A DNA stretch of 64,000 nt from Heterodera schachtii (lineage: Eukaryota; Nematoda; Chromadorea; Rhabditida; Heteroderidae). The DNA lies in assembly GCA_023374025.1 (NCBI GenBank), contig SIJG01000109.1, positions 65,577 through 129,576 of the forward strand, read 5' to 3'. The notes beneath the pieces are model-generated. The model made no database searches and was not told the origin of the DNA. It worked only from the letters and a program-made list of their open reading frames with translations. The position numbers were made by a program, and so were the translations under genes. Below, one piece after another: positions 41,351 through 52,510 of the stretch; the stretch's first letter is position 1, and every line of letters starts with the position of its first letter.

Positions 41351-42619
41351 AAATAAACTATTCTATGGAATAATATTTTATTTCAGATAATTAATATTTA
41401 GAAAAATAGAATCATTTTATAATAACAGAACCAAATTGTCTTAAAATTTGAAAATCATGTAAAAATTATATGTGGAGCAAATCAAAATTTTAATTGTGTG
41501 AACGAATCAAACAGCTTCTTTATGTATAATAAAGAATTTTCCAAAAATCAAAGGGTGATAAATTTCAAAATAACGCAAAGAGAGAACAGATTAATAAAAA
41601 TTTAAGCAATACATAAAAATACTAAATTTCTTAACATAATTATGTTCTTAATAATTAAGAATAAAAGATCAAATAAATGGCAATTAAATTTTAACTAAAT
41701 CTAATAGTTTGACACATTTGACAAAACGGACCCAATGTGACAAGATCAAAAACCAGCTTTAAATAATATTAGTACATAAAAGGATTAATATTTAATAAAT
41801 CTTTTTGAAAAAAATAATGCATTACAAACAACAAAAACGAGCCACAAAACAATCATCATACCAAGACGCGGACAAGATAACAAAATAGTGTGATAAAGCA
41901 ATAAAATATAAGCAAGTAAATTAATATTAAATTATATAACCTTATATAAAAAATTACATAAATCAAAATTTATCTATTAATAAAACTTTTCTTTAATTTA
42001 ATTATACTATTTCTTTATTAGACTTAGAAATAAACTAATTCATTCGTTAGAAACAAGCAACAAAAAAAAATGCGTGAAACAAAAAATCTTAAAAATCATC
42101 TTTGCATATTAAAATTGAAAAAAAACAAAACAAAAAATTTAAATCCAAACTTCCGAAGATTTGAGAATCTTTCAACTGAATTTAGAAAATTCATTCATCG
42201 TTTAGCCTGTCCTGGTGTCAAAAAAAAATCAAATGAAATATAATATTAAATTATATATATTAATTAAATTTCCTTTATATCAAAAAGAGGACATATAAAA
42301 TCTAATGCATTTGAAAATTTTAAAAAATGAAATATAAAATTTTTATACTAAAAAATTAAAAATATTTATAACGATAATTTAAATTAAATTTCCCATTAAA
42401 TTATATTATATGGAAATAGAATAATTTCATTGAAAATCCATTTTTTATATGTAAAAATTTATACTCACTTTGAAAACAAATATTATTATATAATCCATTA
42501 AGTGAATGAATTATTTAGCCTTGGAGAAAGCCTTTTGCCAGATTAAAAGGAATAAAGACTCAATGTCGTAAAACCAAATTGAGAATAAAATGTCTGAATA
42601 ATCATTAAAAAAAATTTTT

Positions 42620-43405
42620 ATGACCCAAACGGGGACGATACAAGAAGAGGCGCTCGCCACCTCAACTTCGACCACACCGACTTCAACTTCGACCAGTACT
42701 TCGACCGCACCGACTTCAACTTCAACCAGTACATCGACCAGCACTTCAACTACGCCCAGTTCAACTTCGACCAGCACTTCGACAACACCGACTTCAACTT
42801 CAACCAGTACTTCGACCACACCGACTTCAACAAGTACATCGACCAGTACTTCGACAACACCGACTTCAACTTCAACCAGTACTTCGACAACACCGACTTC
42901 AACTTCAACTAGTACATCGACAAGCACTTCAACCACGCCCACTTCAACTTCGACCAGTACTTCGACCACACCGTCAACCAGTACTTCGACCTCATCGACT
43001 TCAACTTCGACAAGTTCTTCGACTTCAACGAGTACTTCAACTACTACTCCAACTTCGACAAGCACCTCGTCAACCACAACTAAGCCGTCGTCCAGCAGCT
43101 GTACCAACGCGGCTGGTGACAGAGCGTGCAACTTTTACAAGAATAGGTGCAACCGATTTTCGGCATGGCTTAAAGTGCATTGTGCCAAAGCATGCAATAT
43201 GTGCCCATCAACGACCAGCAGCACTTCAACTACAACCTCGACCTCGACTTCAACAAGCACCTCATCTACCACGACCAAATCGTCAGGTTCCGGTAGCTGC
43301 ATTGACCGTATTGGTGCCCGACTGTGCAGCCGTTACAGTAGGATGTGCAACCGTTTCGGCATTTGGATGAGACTGTTCTGTGCCAACACTTGCAAAATGT
43401 GTTGA
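42620..43405 (+). CDS. Thr/Ser-rich protein with two ShK domains
   Basis: 261 codons. Residues about 10-158 are a mucin-like (T/S-rich) region with Pro at intervals, built from imperfect 36-42-base DNA repeats, and a likely O-glycosylated stalk. Two ShK-type six-Cys domains follow: residues 161-196 (six Cys, KNRCNRFSAWLKVHCAK) and about 224-261 (SRMCNRFGIWMRLFCANTCKMC region), joined by a second T/S linker. The protein ends right at the last Cys. ShK modules are common in secreted nematode proteins; those in toxins block potassium channels, but whether these bind channels cannot be told from sequence. The ATG at 42620 gives no signal peptide, so a 5' exon is probably missing. It is the only convincing gene in about 26 kb and is far more GC-rich than its surroundings. 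Confidence 0.8.
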   Translation: MTQTGTIQEEALATSTSTTPTSTSTSTSTAPTSTSTSTSTSTSTTPSSTSTSTSTTPTSTSTSTSTTPTSTSTSTSTSTTPTSTSTSTSTTPTSTSTSTSTSTSTTPTSTSTSTSTTPSTSTSTSSTSTSTSSSTSTSTSTTTPTSTSTSSTTTKPSSSSCTNAAGDRACNFYKNRCNRFSAWLKVHCAKACNMCPSTTSSTSTTTSTSTSTSTSSTTTKSSGSGSCIDRIGARLCSRYSRMCNRFGIWMRLFCANTCKMC

Positions 43406-44337
43406 AAAAACAATGAAAACGGATTGATGTGAAGAGGAATTTATGAAGAAAAAAGATAAAAATTAAACAAAATGAAAAGATACATATTTATTTGATAATT
43501 GAGTTTTATACACAATATATATTTGTTATTTAAATTTTATGTTTTGTTTAAATGGGATAAAATTTTGAAAAAATTGTTTTCTAAAAGTGCTCGTTTTTGA
43601 ACAATTTATGTGAAAATTTAATCGCGAAATTCTAAGGATATTCAAATTTTAGTGTTTGGAATTAGTGTAAATACAATTTCTGGCAACATCTTTCAAGAAT
43701 TGGCATTTTCCCAATAATATAAAATACAGGAAACCATCTTACCAATTTCATTAAATCAGTGAAAATATAAACTGATTAATTAAATGTCAAAATTTATTAA
43801 AGATGTACTTTTAAAACTAGTGATTTTTTGGTTTATAGCAAATAATTTTTCCCATTTTATTTATTTTGAAAATAGCGCTGATAGGCAACGCTTTGAAAAT
43901 TTCAGAAATTTTGAAAAAAAGATAAAAACGAATCGTTTTGAAAATTTTTTCCTTACTTTTTGAGTTACAAAAATTGGGGAATTTAAGATATATCCAATTC
44001 TTTTGTAGATAAAATTCCATTTCAGTACAAATAAACAAAAACCAGGACAATTAGAGCTCTTTATTTACGCACATGATTCAATTATTCATGGCAAATAAAT
44101 AAAATTAAAAATTAAATGTAAGCATTTTTATTTGCCATTTAAAAGAAATTTTTGTGGAAAAAGCTTGAAAGGAATAATTGGATAAGATGCGACAAAAAAT
44201 AAGAGAAGAAAATTGCCGTAAATGCTCACAAATTTCGAGAAATTGGAAACAAATAGCAAAAAATAATTAATAAATTTGTGTTCTTTAAAAATTTTGAATG
44301 AAAACCCAAAAAAAAAATTACTTAAAATTTTAATAAT
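43406..44337. other. 3' flank of the ShK gene; base-skew switch
   Basis: No gene. Between here and about 44.3 kb the plus strand changes from A-rich to T-rich. Confidence 0.45.
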
Positions 44338-46278
44338 TAAGGATGCGATTTTTAGGCACAAAAAATCGCGAAATAGGCATTAAATAGGCACAAAAATAGA
44401 CAAAAATAAAATATTTTATTAATTATTCAATAATCCATAATTTAAATTTGATTATTTCTTACCCCCATTCTAATATTTTTTTTAACGATAAAATATTTTA
44501 TGGATGATTTTCATTGTTTTTTTGATAAATTATTTTATTTATTAAAAAAATTTAAAAAAAACTTTTTCTTCTTGACTTATTTTGTAAAAAAATATTTCTT
44601 TACATTTTCTTTAAAATTATTTTTCCATTGTAAGTATTTTTAGTTACTTTTTCAATTATTATATTTATTTTTTGCCATCACAATTTTCTTTTCATGGCAA
44701 GTAAAAAACCATGTCAGGCGTAACATTTAGAAAAAGATTTTTAATTTACTTTTTATTTCTTACAAATTAGAAACATTCTTTAACATCTCAAATATTATTA
44801 ATATAATATTACTTTATTTAAACTTGATTATTTTTAGCCTACATTATATTTTTATATTGAATTTAGAATTTTATTTTATTTTTACGCAATTCAATTATAT
44901 GTTTATAATTTCCGTAAAATGTCATAAATTTATTTCTTTATATTATTTTGTTATTAATAATTAAGCAACATCAGGTTAAGACTGCAATTTACTTTGTTTA
45001 TTTTGCTGTAATAAGAATATTAATTATTAAATTTTCTTTTTGCATTTTTTTAAATATTTGGTAAATTTGTACGTTGCCTTTTGTTAAATGCGTCTGATCA
45101 TCATCATTTTTGTAAGCTTTTTTTCATTTTTCCTGATAAGATTATAAAATATTTTCTGTTAGGTAAAGAAATACCGACAGATATAACAAGTATAATCACC
45201 GTTTATTATATAATGAAAAACATAGGGTTTCTAAAAACTGTGAATTACTAAAATGCTTCTATATTCGGATAGTTTTCATTGATTAATATTTTATTTTACA
45301 TTGGAAAATCAATTTAAATTTCATTATATGTTTATATAAAATTTTATTTATGCCTTAGTTCAAATTTGTACATATCATTTTTTTTATTTAAATTAGAATT
45401 TTGCACACTTTAAGTTTTTAATACCATTTTTCTTTTTGCTTTTTGTTAGATTTTATGCTTTATTATCGAGATTTAAAAATTATTTCACATTTTTCAGATA
45501 TTTGATCAACGACATCTTAAAAAAGAATTTCTATTATTAATTATTATGCATTTTTTATATGATCGAAGGAAATCTAATGCTTCTTTTTATTGGTTTTTTG
45601 TATTACTTTTCTCTCATTGTTATTTTGTTTTTTAAATACTTAAAAATTTGCTTAAATATTGTTCAATATAAATTAATATTTATTTTATTTAAAACAAATA
45701 TTTTTTAATATCTTATGAGATTATGTTTTAAATTTGTTTTTTCTTTGAAAATAAATGTCTAATAATTTATAAATTTTTTTTTTATTTCTCGTGAAAATGG
45801 TGAATTTTTTTTGAAAAATCCAATCATGCATTTTATTAAAAAGTTCTTGTATTATGAAAATATAATATTTTTGTTTGTAAATAAATATAAATCGTTAATT
45901 TCTTTAGTTTATGTTAATATTACTAAGGGGAATTAATTTTACAAAAATAAAATCAAAGAAATTGTTTTTTAAATAAACAATTTTTTAATTTACCTTTTTT
46001 TAGGTTACGCATTTTTTTACTCGAGCTCGCTGATTTCGAGTTTTTCTCTATGGTCAACGGCAACGAATTTAATTTTTTAAATTTTCACTAACTATAATTT
46101 CAATTTTTTCGGTTTTCATTATTTTTCCATTAATTTGGTGCAGAAAAACAGAATTTTTTATTATAATTTTTTTTTATTTTAATATATATTCAAATGAGTG
46201 AATTTTACTTTGAATATAAAGCTCCTTCAAATCTTCTGCACAAATTGAATTTTTTTTTTGTTTTATTTTAGTTTAAAC

Positions 46279-46858
46279 TAGAGCTCGGTATTTCGAAAAA
46301 AGCCTGGACCTGGACCTGGATTCCATGTTCGACCTGGACCTTGATTTCCTGGACAAAAATCCAGGAAAATCCAGGTCCAGGAAAAATCCAGGCTCCTCGT
46401 GACCTGGACCCAGGCCTGGACCTGGATTTTTTGAAACTCATTTTAAAAAATAAAAAAAAATGTTTAAAAAATTTAATTATTTGCTTAAAAACATCTAAAA
46501 TATCTAATTAATAATAATAATAATAATAATAATACATCTAAAATATCTAATTAATAATAATAATAATAATAATAATGTGTTTTTAAATTTCTTTAATCTT
46601 TTTTTGAAAACTTGAAAAAACATCGGTCATTTGAAAAAATAAATTCTAAAATTTTATCCAGGAAAATCCAGGTTTTTTTCTATTTTGCCTGGACCTGGAC
46701 CTGGATTTTTTTCACATTTGATCTGGACCTAGATTTCCTGGACAAAAATCCTGGAAAATCCAGGTCCAAGAAAAATCCAGGTTTCCGAAAAATGGCCTGG
46801 GCCTGGACCTGGATCCACGAAAAATCCAGGCCTGGATCCAGGTTCAGGCCGAGCTCTA
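46279..46858. mobile_element. hAT-type MITE, 580 bp
   Basis: TAGAGCTCGG and inverse ends, with an identical 8-base palindromic target duplication GTTTAAAC (46271-46278, 46859-46866). The interior is full of CCTGGACCTGGA and TCCAGGTCCAGG motifs on both sides and two (TAA)n tracts near 46510-46577. Related CCTGGACC sequence occurs at 5740-5810 and 25660-25735. Confidence 0.92.
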
Positions 46859-47960
46859 GTTTAAACCTATATTAATTATTTAAATATTATCTCGCAATAT
46901 TCTTATAGTGAAAATGAAAATTTCGATTGTTTTTATTTTTATATTAAATATTTCAAGTTAATATCTGCAAATAAATTATTTTTAATCTTTAAGTCTTAAA
47001 TTCTTCGATTCCAATTCGACGCAAAATTTAGGAGAATCTGTAGACAAATTAAAAAGGTCGTCGATTAAATGTCTTGAATTGTATTTTTTAATTTATTTAT
47101 CAGATGTATATTTTGCCGTCTCATATTCTTCTCATGCTCTTCAATTTAGATTCTGTGAAGGTTTTTCGATTGTTTTTATTTTATTGGAATCTTTTACTTT
47201 AATATCTGCCAATAAATTAATAAAAATTAATTTAAAATGGTTTGTTTTATGAAAAGATATTTTATTAAATTCAATATTCCTTAACTTAAATTTGAATATT
47301 TTTTTTTGTAGGCATTAATAGTTGATGTTTTATTTTTGCCTAATTAAATTATTAAAATTTTTATAACTTTATTCATTTCCTTTCGTTCTTTTTGTTAATT
47401 ACAATAATTTAACCAATTTCGTTTGAGAATGTAACTTTAATTGTTTTGTAAATTTCGACCAAAAGGACAAGCAGATCGATACAATACGAAAAAGAGTTTG
47501 GTGTGTTGCTTTTTGCTTTGTTTTTATACAAAATATTATTTTGATACTTTTTTTTTGCTATGAATTGTCAGACATTTATTCTTCAATTGCACATCATTTA
47601 AAATGTCCTTTGTTTCGAATAAATCTACATTGTTTATGCATTTTTCACAAAATATAGATTATTATTTTATATCGTTTTGAAATTTATATTTAAATGATAC
47701 AATTATTAATTTATGAAAATAGAATCACTTAGCTCATATGCATTTTATTGTTTTGGTGCAAGTCGACGCATTGAAAGATTATTTTTGCTGAAATGATTGG
47801 TTTTTAAATTTTTCCAAATTGATAGCTTTATGATGTTATCGGTTAATAAAGAAAGAACGTAAATTTATCTCTTTTAGTTTTTTTAAATTATATCCTTATT
47901 GAATTACAACGATTAAGTTTCAGCGATTAATTTAATAATTTTTTTTTGTAAAATGTGCAT

Positions 47961-48545
47961 GTTTTATTTAAATTGCCCATGTGTTTTTGGGACATCTGCA
48001 GTGCCCATTGGGGGTGTTGCTGAACCATGGCGATAAAAAGTTGTCGTCCTCAAGCCTTGACATGAAGAATCTTTGGTTAATTTTGATTGTTTTAATTTTA
48101 TTGCATGTTTTAATTTAATATCTTCAAATAAATTAATTATAAACTTATTATTATCGTGTTGAGAGGATCAATTTGCTCGGGCAAATTGTTCGTTCTGTTA
48201 TAATTTATTATTATTAATCAAAATATAACAATTTATTTAATATTCATTTTTTACTCCAATCTTTTTTTACACAATTAATTTAAAAATTTTCTGTTTTATA
48301 AAAAACATTTTATTAATGTTCAAATTACTTAATTTAAATTTGATATTTTTTAGCCAGCATTTTAGACAATTAATTTAAAAAGTTGACTATAGAGTGCTAG
48401 TATTCATTTTGGAATTGTCGTTTCATTTAGATTAATCTTTTTTAGTTTATTTTTTTAATTATTACTAAAGTATATAATTAAATGATCAACTAATTTATAT
48501 TTTTGATTAAATTCAGAGAAAAAAATGAATTAATTTTCATAATTA
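47961..48545 (+). repeat. 585-bp duplicated segment, copy 1
   Basis: Nearly identical to 51927-52510. It starts GTTTTATTTAAATTGCCC and includes a mixed-composition core of about 90 bases (GTGCCCATTGGGGGTGTTGC, GTTGTCGTCCTCAAGCC) in otherwise AT-rich DNA. Confidence 0.93.
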
Positions 48546-48990
48546 ATACGAACTCATTGTTGAATATTTTTAAAAAATATTAAAAAATTTCAATTCTTCT
48601 TCCTTGTTTCCGAAAAATTTTCTTTTTGACGACTTTTCAGGATTTCCGAAAAAATCGTTAACAAAAATGTAATAAAAATTAAAAATACACCCCTAAGAAT
48701 CGACCTTAAAAAAATTCAGAAAATAAACCCCTAAAAATTGAAAAAAAATTTTCACAAAAATTCTTCGCCAAAATTTATTTTTTTTTTTTTCATAAAAATT
48801 TTTGGTTGAAAAAATTGTTTTTATCGAAAATAACTTTAAAACAATTGAAATATAAGCAAAATAATTTTTTTGATTAGTTTACGTGTTTTGCTACCTAAAA
48901 AGCGTTAATAAAAAAAAATTTTTTTTGCCTATTTTAGTGCCTATTTAATGCCTATTGCGCGATTTTTTGTGCCTAAAAATCGCATCCCTA

Positions 48991-51926
48991 TTCATGATTA
49001 TTTTACATACAAATATTTTATTTTTATTTAAAAAAATATTTCTATTATTTTCTCTAATTTTATCTTACTATTTTTTGTTAGTTATATATATTTTTGATTT
49101 GGTATTAATAATTATTTTATTATGCAGTTTTTTGTAAAAAAGCGATTGACGCTCCCGCCTTACCTCAATATCTTTTTGAGACCCAGCTTATTGCCTCTTT
49201 TATCGAAGAATACATTCCCCATTTGAACTGTTCTGCTGTTCCTTCTTTTTCGGTTATAATGGCGTGTTACATTTTAATTTAATTTAATTGCGTATCTATT
49301 TGGTTTTATTTTTCATTAAGAAATTAATTAAATTTAGTATAATTTATATGAAATAATTTATGGCTCAAATTTTGAAAGCGTGCTTGAAAATCATAATTAT
49401 TTAACGAATATTTTATTTTGTATTTTTTGTTATTTACTGTTTCTATTCTGATTATAAGTTTCATTGATTTTATTCCTAAATTTTTAAAGAATATTGAATA
49501 GTTAAATTTTTTTTAGACTGATTACAATTTTTCTATATTTTAAAATTAGAAAATTATTTTTTTTAATATGTAAAATTATTGTTAAAAAAATAATGATTTT
49601 ATACAAAAATTTTGTTGCGAATTATTCTTTTTGATAATTTGCATTATTTAATCTTAAAGAGTTTGAATTTGAAGCTTCACAAATGATGACATTTGGATTC
49701 ATAATTTTTAATATGGTTTTTCTCGTGTAATTTGTAGAAAAACGATAAAATTGTAAAAATAACCTTTGAGAATATAGGAATATTATATAAATTGACATAA
49801 GATTGGTTCCTATAGCGCAATGCTCGTTGGAAAGATGAGATTTTAAATATTTTTTAAAATATTTTTAGTTGAATAGAAATTGGACTAATTTTATGGGGGC
49901 TCAATTTCAGAAGAGCTCTAATTTAGAATCAAATAAACCAAATTTTAGGATCTTTTTAATTCCCTAAAAATGTGTTTAAAAAATGCGTTTTTTCATAATT
50001 TTCTAAATAAAATTACACAAAATTTGTTTTTGTAAATTTTTGGGCTTTAGGCGACAAAAAGAACCACTTTAAAAGTACTATCTCATCTGCCTATTTTTGA
50101 TATATCATTAGGTTGTTAAAAAAGTTTTCTCATTGTAACCAAAAGTGTAATTTCAAAAATCTTAACAAATTTACTATTAAAGCGATAATTCAATTTAGCA
50201 GATTATTTCCAAATGTATTTCTACAGCACGTCACTAGTTTTTCTCTTATTTATAACTAAGTTTGGGCCCGTAAAATTGATGATTAATAGTGCTATAATAT
50301 GAATAATAATTTTTATGTATTCGTTAAGCATCTTCTTAAGTGTTTTTTTAAATTTAATATTATATATTTTATATGAAAGTTTTAATTTATGATTAGCTCA
50401 ATTTATCTTACATTCTTGACAAAGATAGTTTTTTCGTTAACTCTGGATGGTGCAGAGCAGAAGATTATTTGAATTATTTTAAATATTAAAAATAATTTGC
50501 TTTAAAAGTTTTGAGAAAGTAGGCCAATAAATTGTGAAATATTGGAAACATTTGTTTTCACTTTTCTTTCTTTTGTAATTATCTAGTTTTTATATTTCAT
50601 AAAATCAAACATAAATTTATATTTTATTTTTTTCGAGAGATTATTTTAAATTCACTCATTTAAATTTGAACTTAGAAATTTTTTAAACATTTATTTAGTT
50701 AAATTTTCTAAATTTCAACAATGTTTATTTTTTTATTCTTAATGAATTAATAAATATATTTTAATTTCTTTAAATTGGACTTTGGTAGATTTGAAGAGAT
50801 TTTCCACTTCCTTATATAAATAAACTTCTTTTTTATTGTATTTTTTTAGGAATATTTTTTGATGAACTTATTTTTTTTAACTATTAAGCGTCGAGGCTCG
50901 TGTGATTGTGATTGTTAGGTCGTTTTAGCTGTTAATTGCCCTCTGTTCAATTGAATCAAACAAATGTCTTATCTTTTTTAAATTACCGATTATTAGGTCT
51001 TTATTTATTATATTTGCATATATTTAATAATTATTTTCAAAATGCTTTAATCTAGAAAGGCAATGGCAATTGGGTTGAGGGCAAATGCTCATGAGAGGGT
51101 GGGAAAAAGGGCAAAATTTTTAATAATTATTAATATTTGTCACGTCGTATTTGTTCCTATTCCTTTTTCGTCCTTTGCTGGTAAATAAAAAAATTTCTAT
51201 AATTAATTATTTAAAAAATATTTCTTCATGTTCTTTTTGCAATGATCTTTTGGTAACTAATAATAATTTAGAATGTTAGAAATTACTTTAATACGCTCAT
51301 TTAAATTAATCATTTCGAATTTCTTGAAAACATATTTTGTTTAATTTTATAATTGCTTTTTTTCTGCCAATTAGTTTTGGTATATTAAGCATAAAAAATT
51401 TTCCACTTGGTTTGAAGCTTCTACGTTGACTTTTACTATGACTTTTTTTTGCCTTTTTCAAAGTTTTCGTGCCTTAAATGCCTTTTTTGGCGTTTTTTTT
51501 CGAAAAAAATCTATAAAAATGCAATAAAATGTGGAAAATACCCCTTTTTTTCAAAAATAGACCCTTAAGAAATGAAAATTTCTCAAAAATTCATCTCAAA
51601 AAAAAATATTTAATCTTAAGGTTTAATTTCTTTATTCGAAAAAGCTATAAAATATTTAAATAATCAATTAAATGTCCAAAAAAAGAATTTTTTGATTAGG
51701 TTTTACGTTTTTTGCTCTTTCTAATAATAATCAAGAACATTATTCAATAATTATTGGCTTTTTCTTTGGAAAAAGTTGATGGAATCGTTTTGGAGTAAGG
51801 GGGAATATTTTTAAAAATTATTCCAAATTTTTATCAAAATTTTTTTGCAAAATTAAATGTTTATTATGAAATTTTATTATTTTTAATAGATTTTTTGCAA
51901 CAAATCCAAATTTTAACTTTTAAATT
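48991..51926. other. AT-rich desert, T-rich plus strand
   Basis: No gene supported. Positions 51430-51720 resemble a decayed hAT-type end of the 44338-48990 family (TAGACCCTTAAGAAATG, TTTTTGATTAGGTTTTACG). A TAATCTTAAAGAGT block near 49655 recurs near 63200. Confidence 0.5.
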
Positions 51927-52510
51927 GTTTTATTTAAATTGCCCAAGAGTTTTTGGGACATCTGCAGTGCCCATTGGGGGTGTTGCTGAACCATGGCGAT
52001 AAAAAGTTGTCGTCCTCAAGCCTTGACATGAAGAATCTTTGGTTAATTTTGATTGTTTTAATTTTATTGCATGTTTTAATTTAATATCTTCAAATAAATT
52101 AATTATAAACTTATTATTATCGTGTTGAGAGGATCAATTTGCTCGGGCAAATTGTTCGTTCTGTTATAATTTATTATTATTAATCAAAATATAACAATTT
52201 ATTTAATATTCATTTTTTACTCCAATCTTTTTTTACACAATTAATTTAAAAATTTTCTGTTTTATAAAAAACATTTTATTAATGTTCAAATTACTTAATT
52301 TAAATTTGATATTTTTTAGCCAGCATTTTAGACAATTAATTTAAAAAGTTGACTATAGAGTGCTAGTATTCATTTTGGAATTGTCGTTTCATTTAGATTA
52401 ATCTTTTTTAGTTTATTTTTTTAATTATTACTAAAGTATATAATTAAATGATCAACTAATTTATATTTTTGATTAAATTCAGAGAAAAAAATGAATTAAT
52501 TTTCATAATA
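51927..52510 (+). repeat. 585-bp duplicated segment, copy 2
   Basis: Direct repeat of 47961-48545, about 3.97 kb downstream. Differences are few and mostly near the ends. Confidence 0.93.

Larger units (their letters stand above)
30930..42619. other. AT-rich gene desert, left part (A-rich plus strand)
   Basis: About 11.7 kb with very low GC and no convincing gene. The plus strand is visibly richer in A than T. Diverged dispersed repeats are seen: GAAGGCGCAATTCATT-type blocks at about 32513, 33714, 37315 and 39224; AGTGAAAA..TAGCC..GTTTGTA.AGATGCTG at 32967 and 35776; AAAGCCATGATGAA at 35938, 38540 and 40156. Short open frames (for example 39469-39690) are unsupported. A poly-G run and MITEs inside are listed separately. 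Confidence 0.6.
44338..48990. mobile_element. pair of hAT-type ends 4.65 kb apart
   Basis: Left end TAAGGATGCGATTTTTAGGC, then ACAAAAAATCGCG and AAATAGGCATTAAATAGGCAC. The right end is its inverse (about 55 bases). Flanks TTAATAAT and TTCATGAT agree at six of eight bases. The length suits a full hAT element, but no transposase frame survives. It contains a nested hAT MITE and one copy of a 585-bp duplicated segment. A third end of the family lies at 23059. The ends could instead belong to two separate relics. Confidence 0.55.

Noticed and set aside
42511..43131. 206-codon minus-strand frame rich in Val/Glu
   Set aside because: It is the antisense of the Thr/Ser repeat of the ShK gene; the repeat has no stops in this frame. 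The plus-strand frame has real ShK domains.
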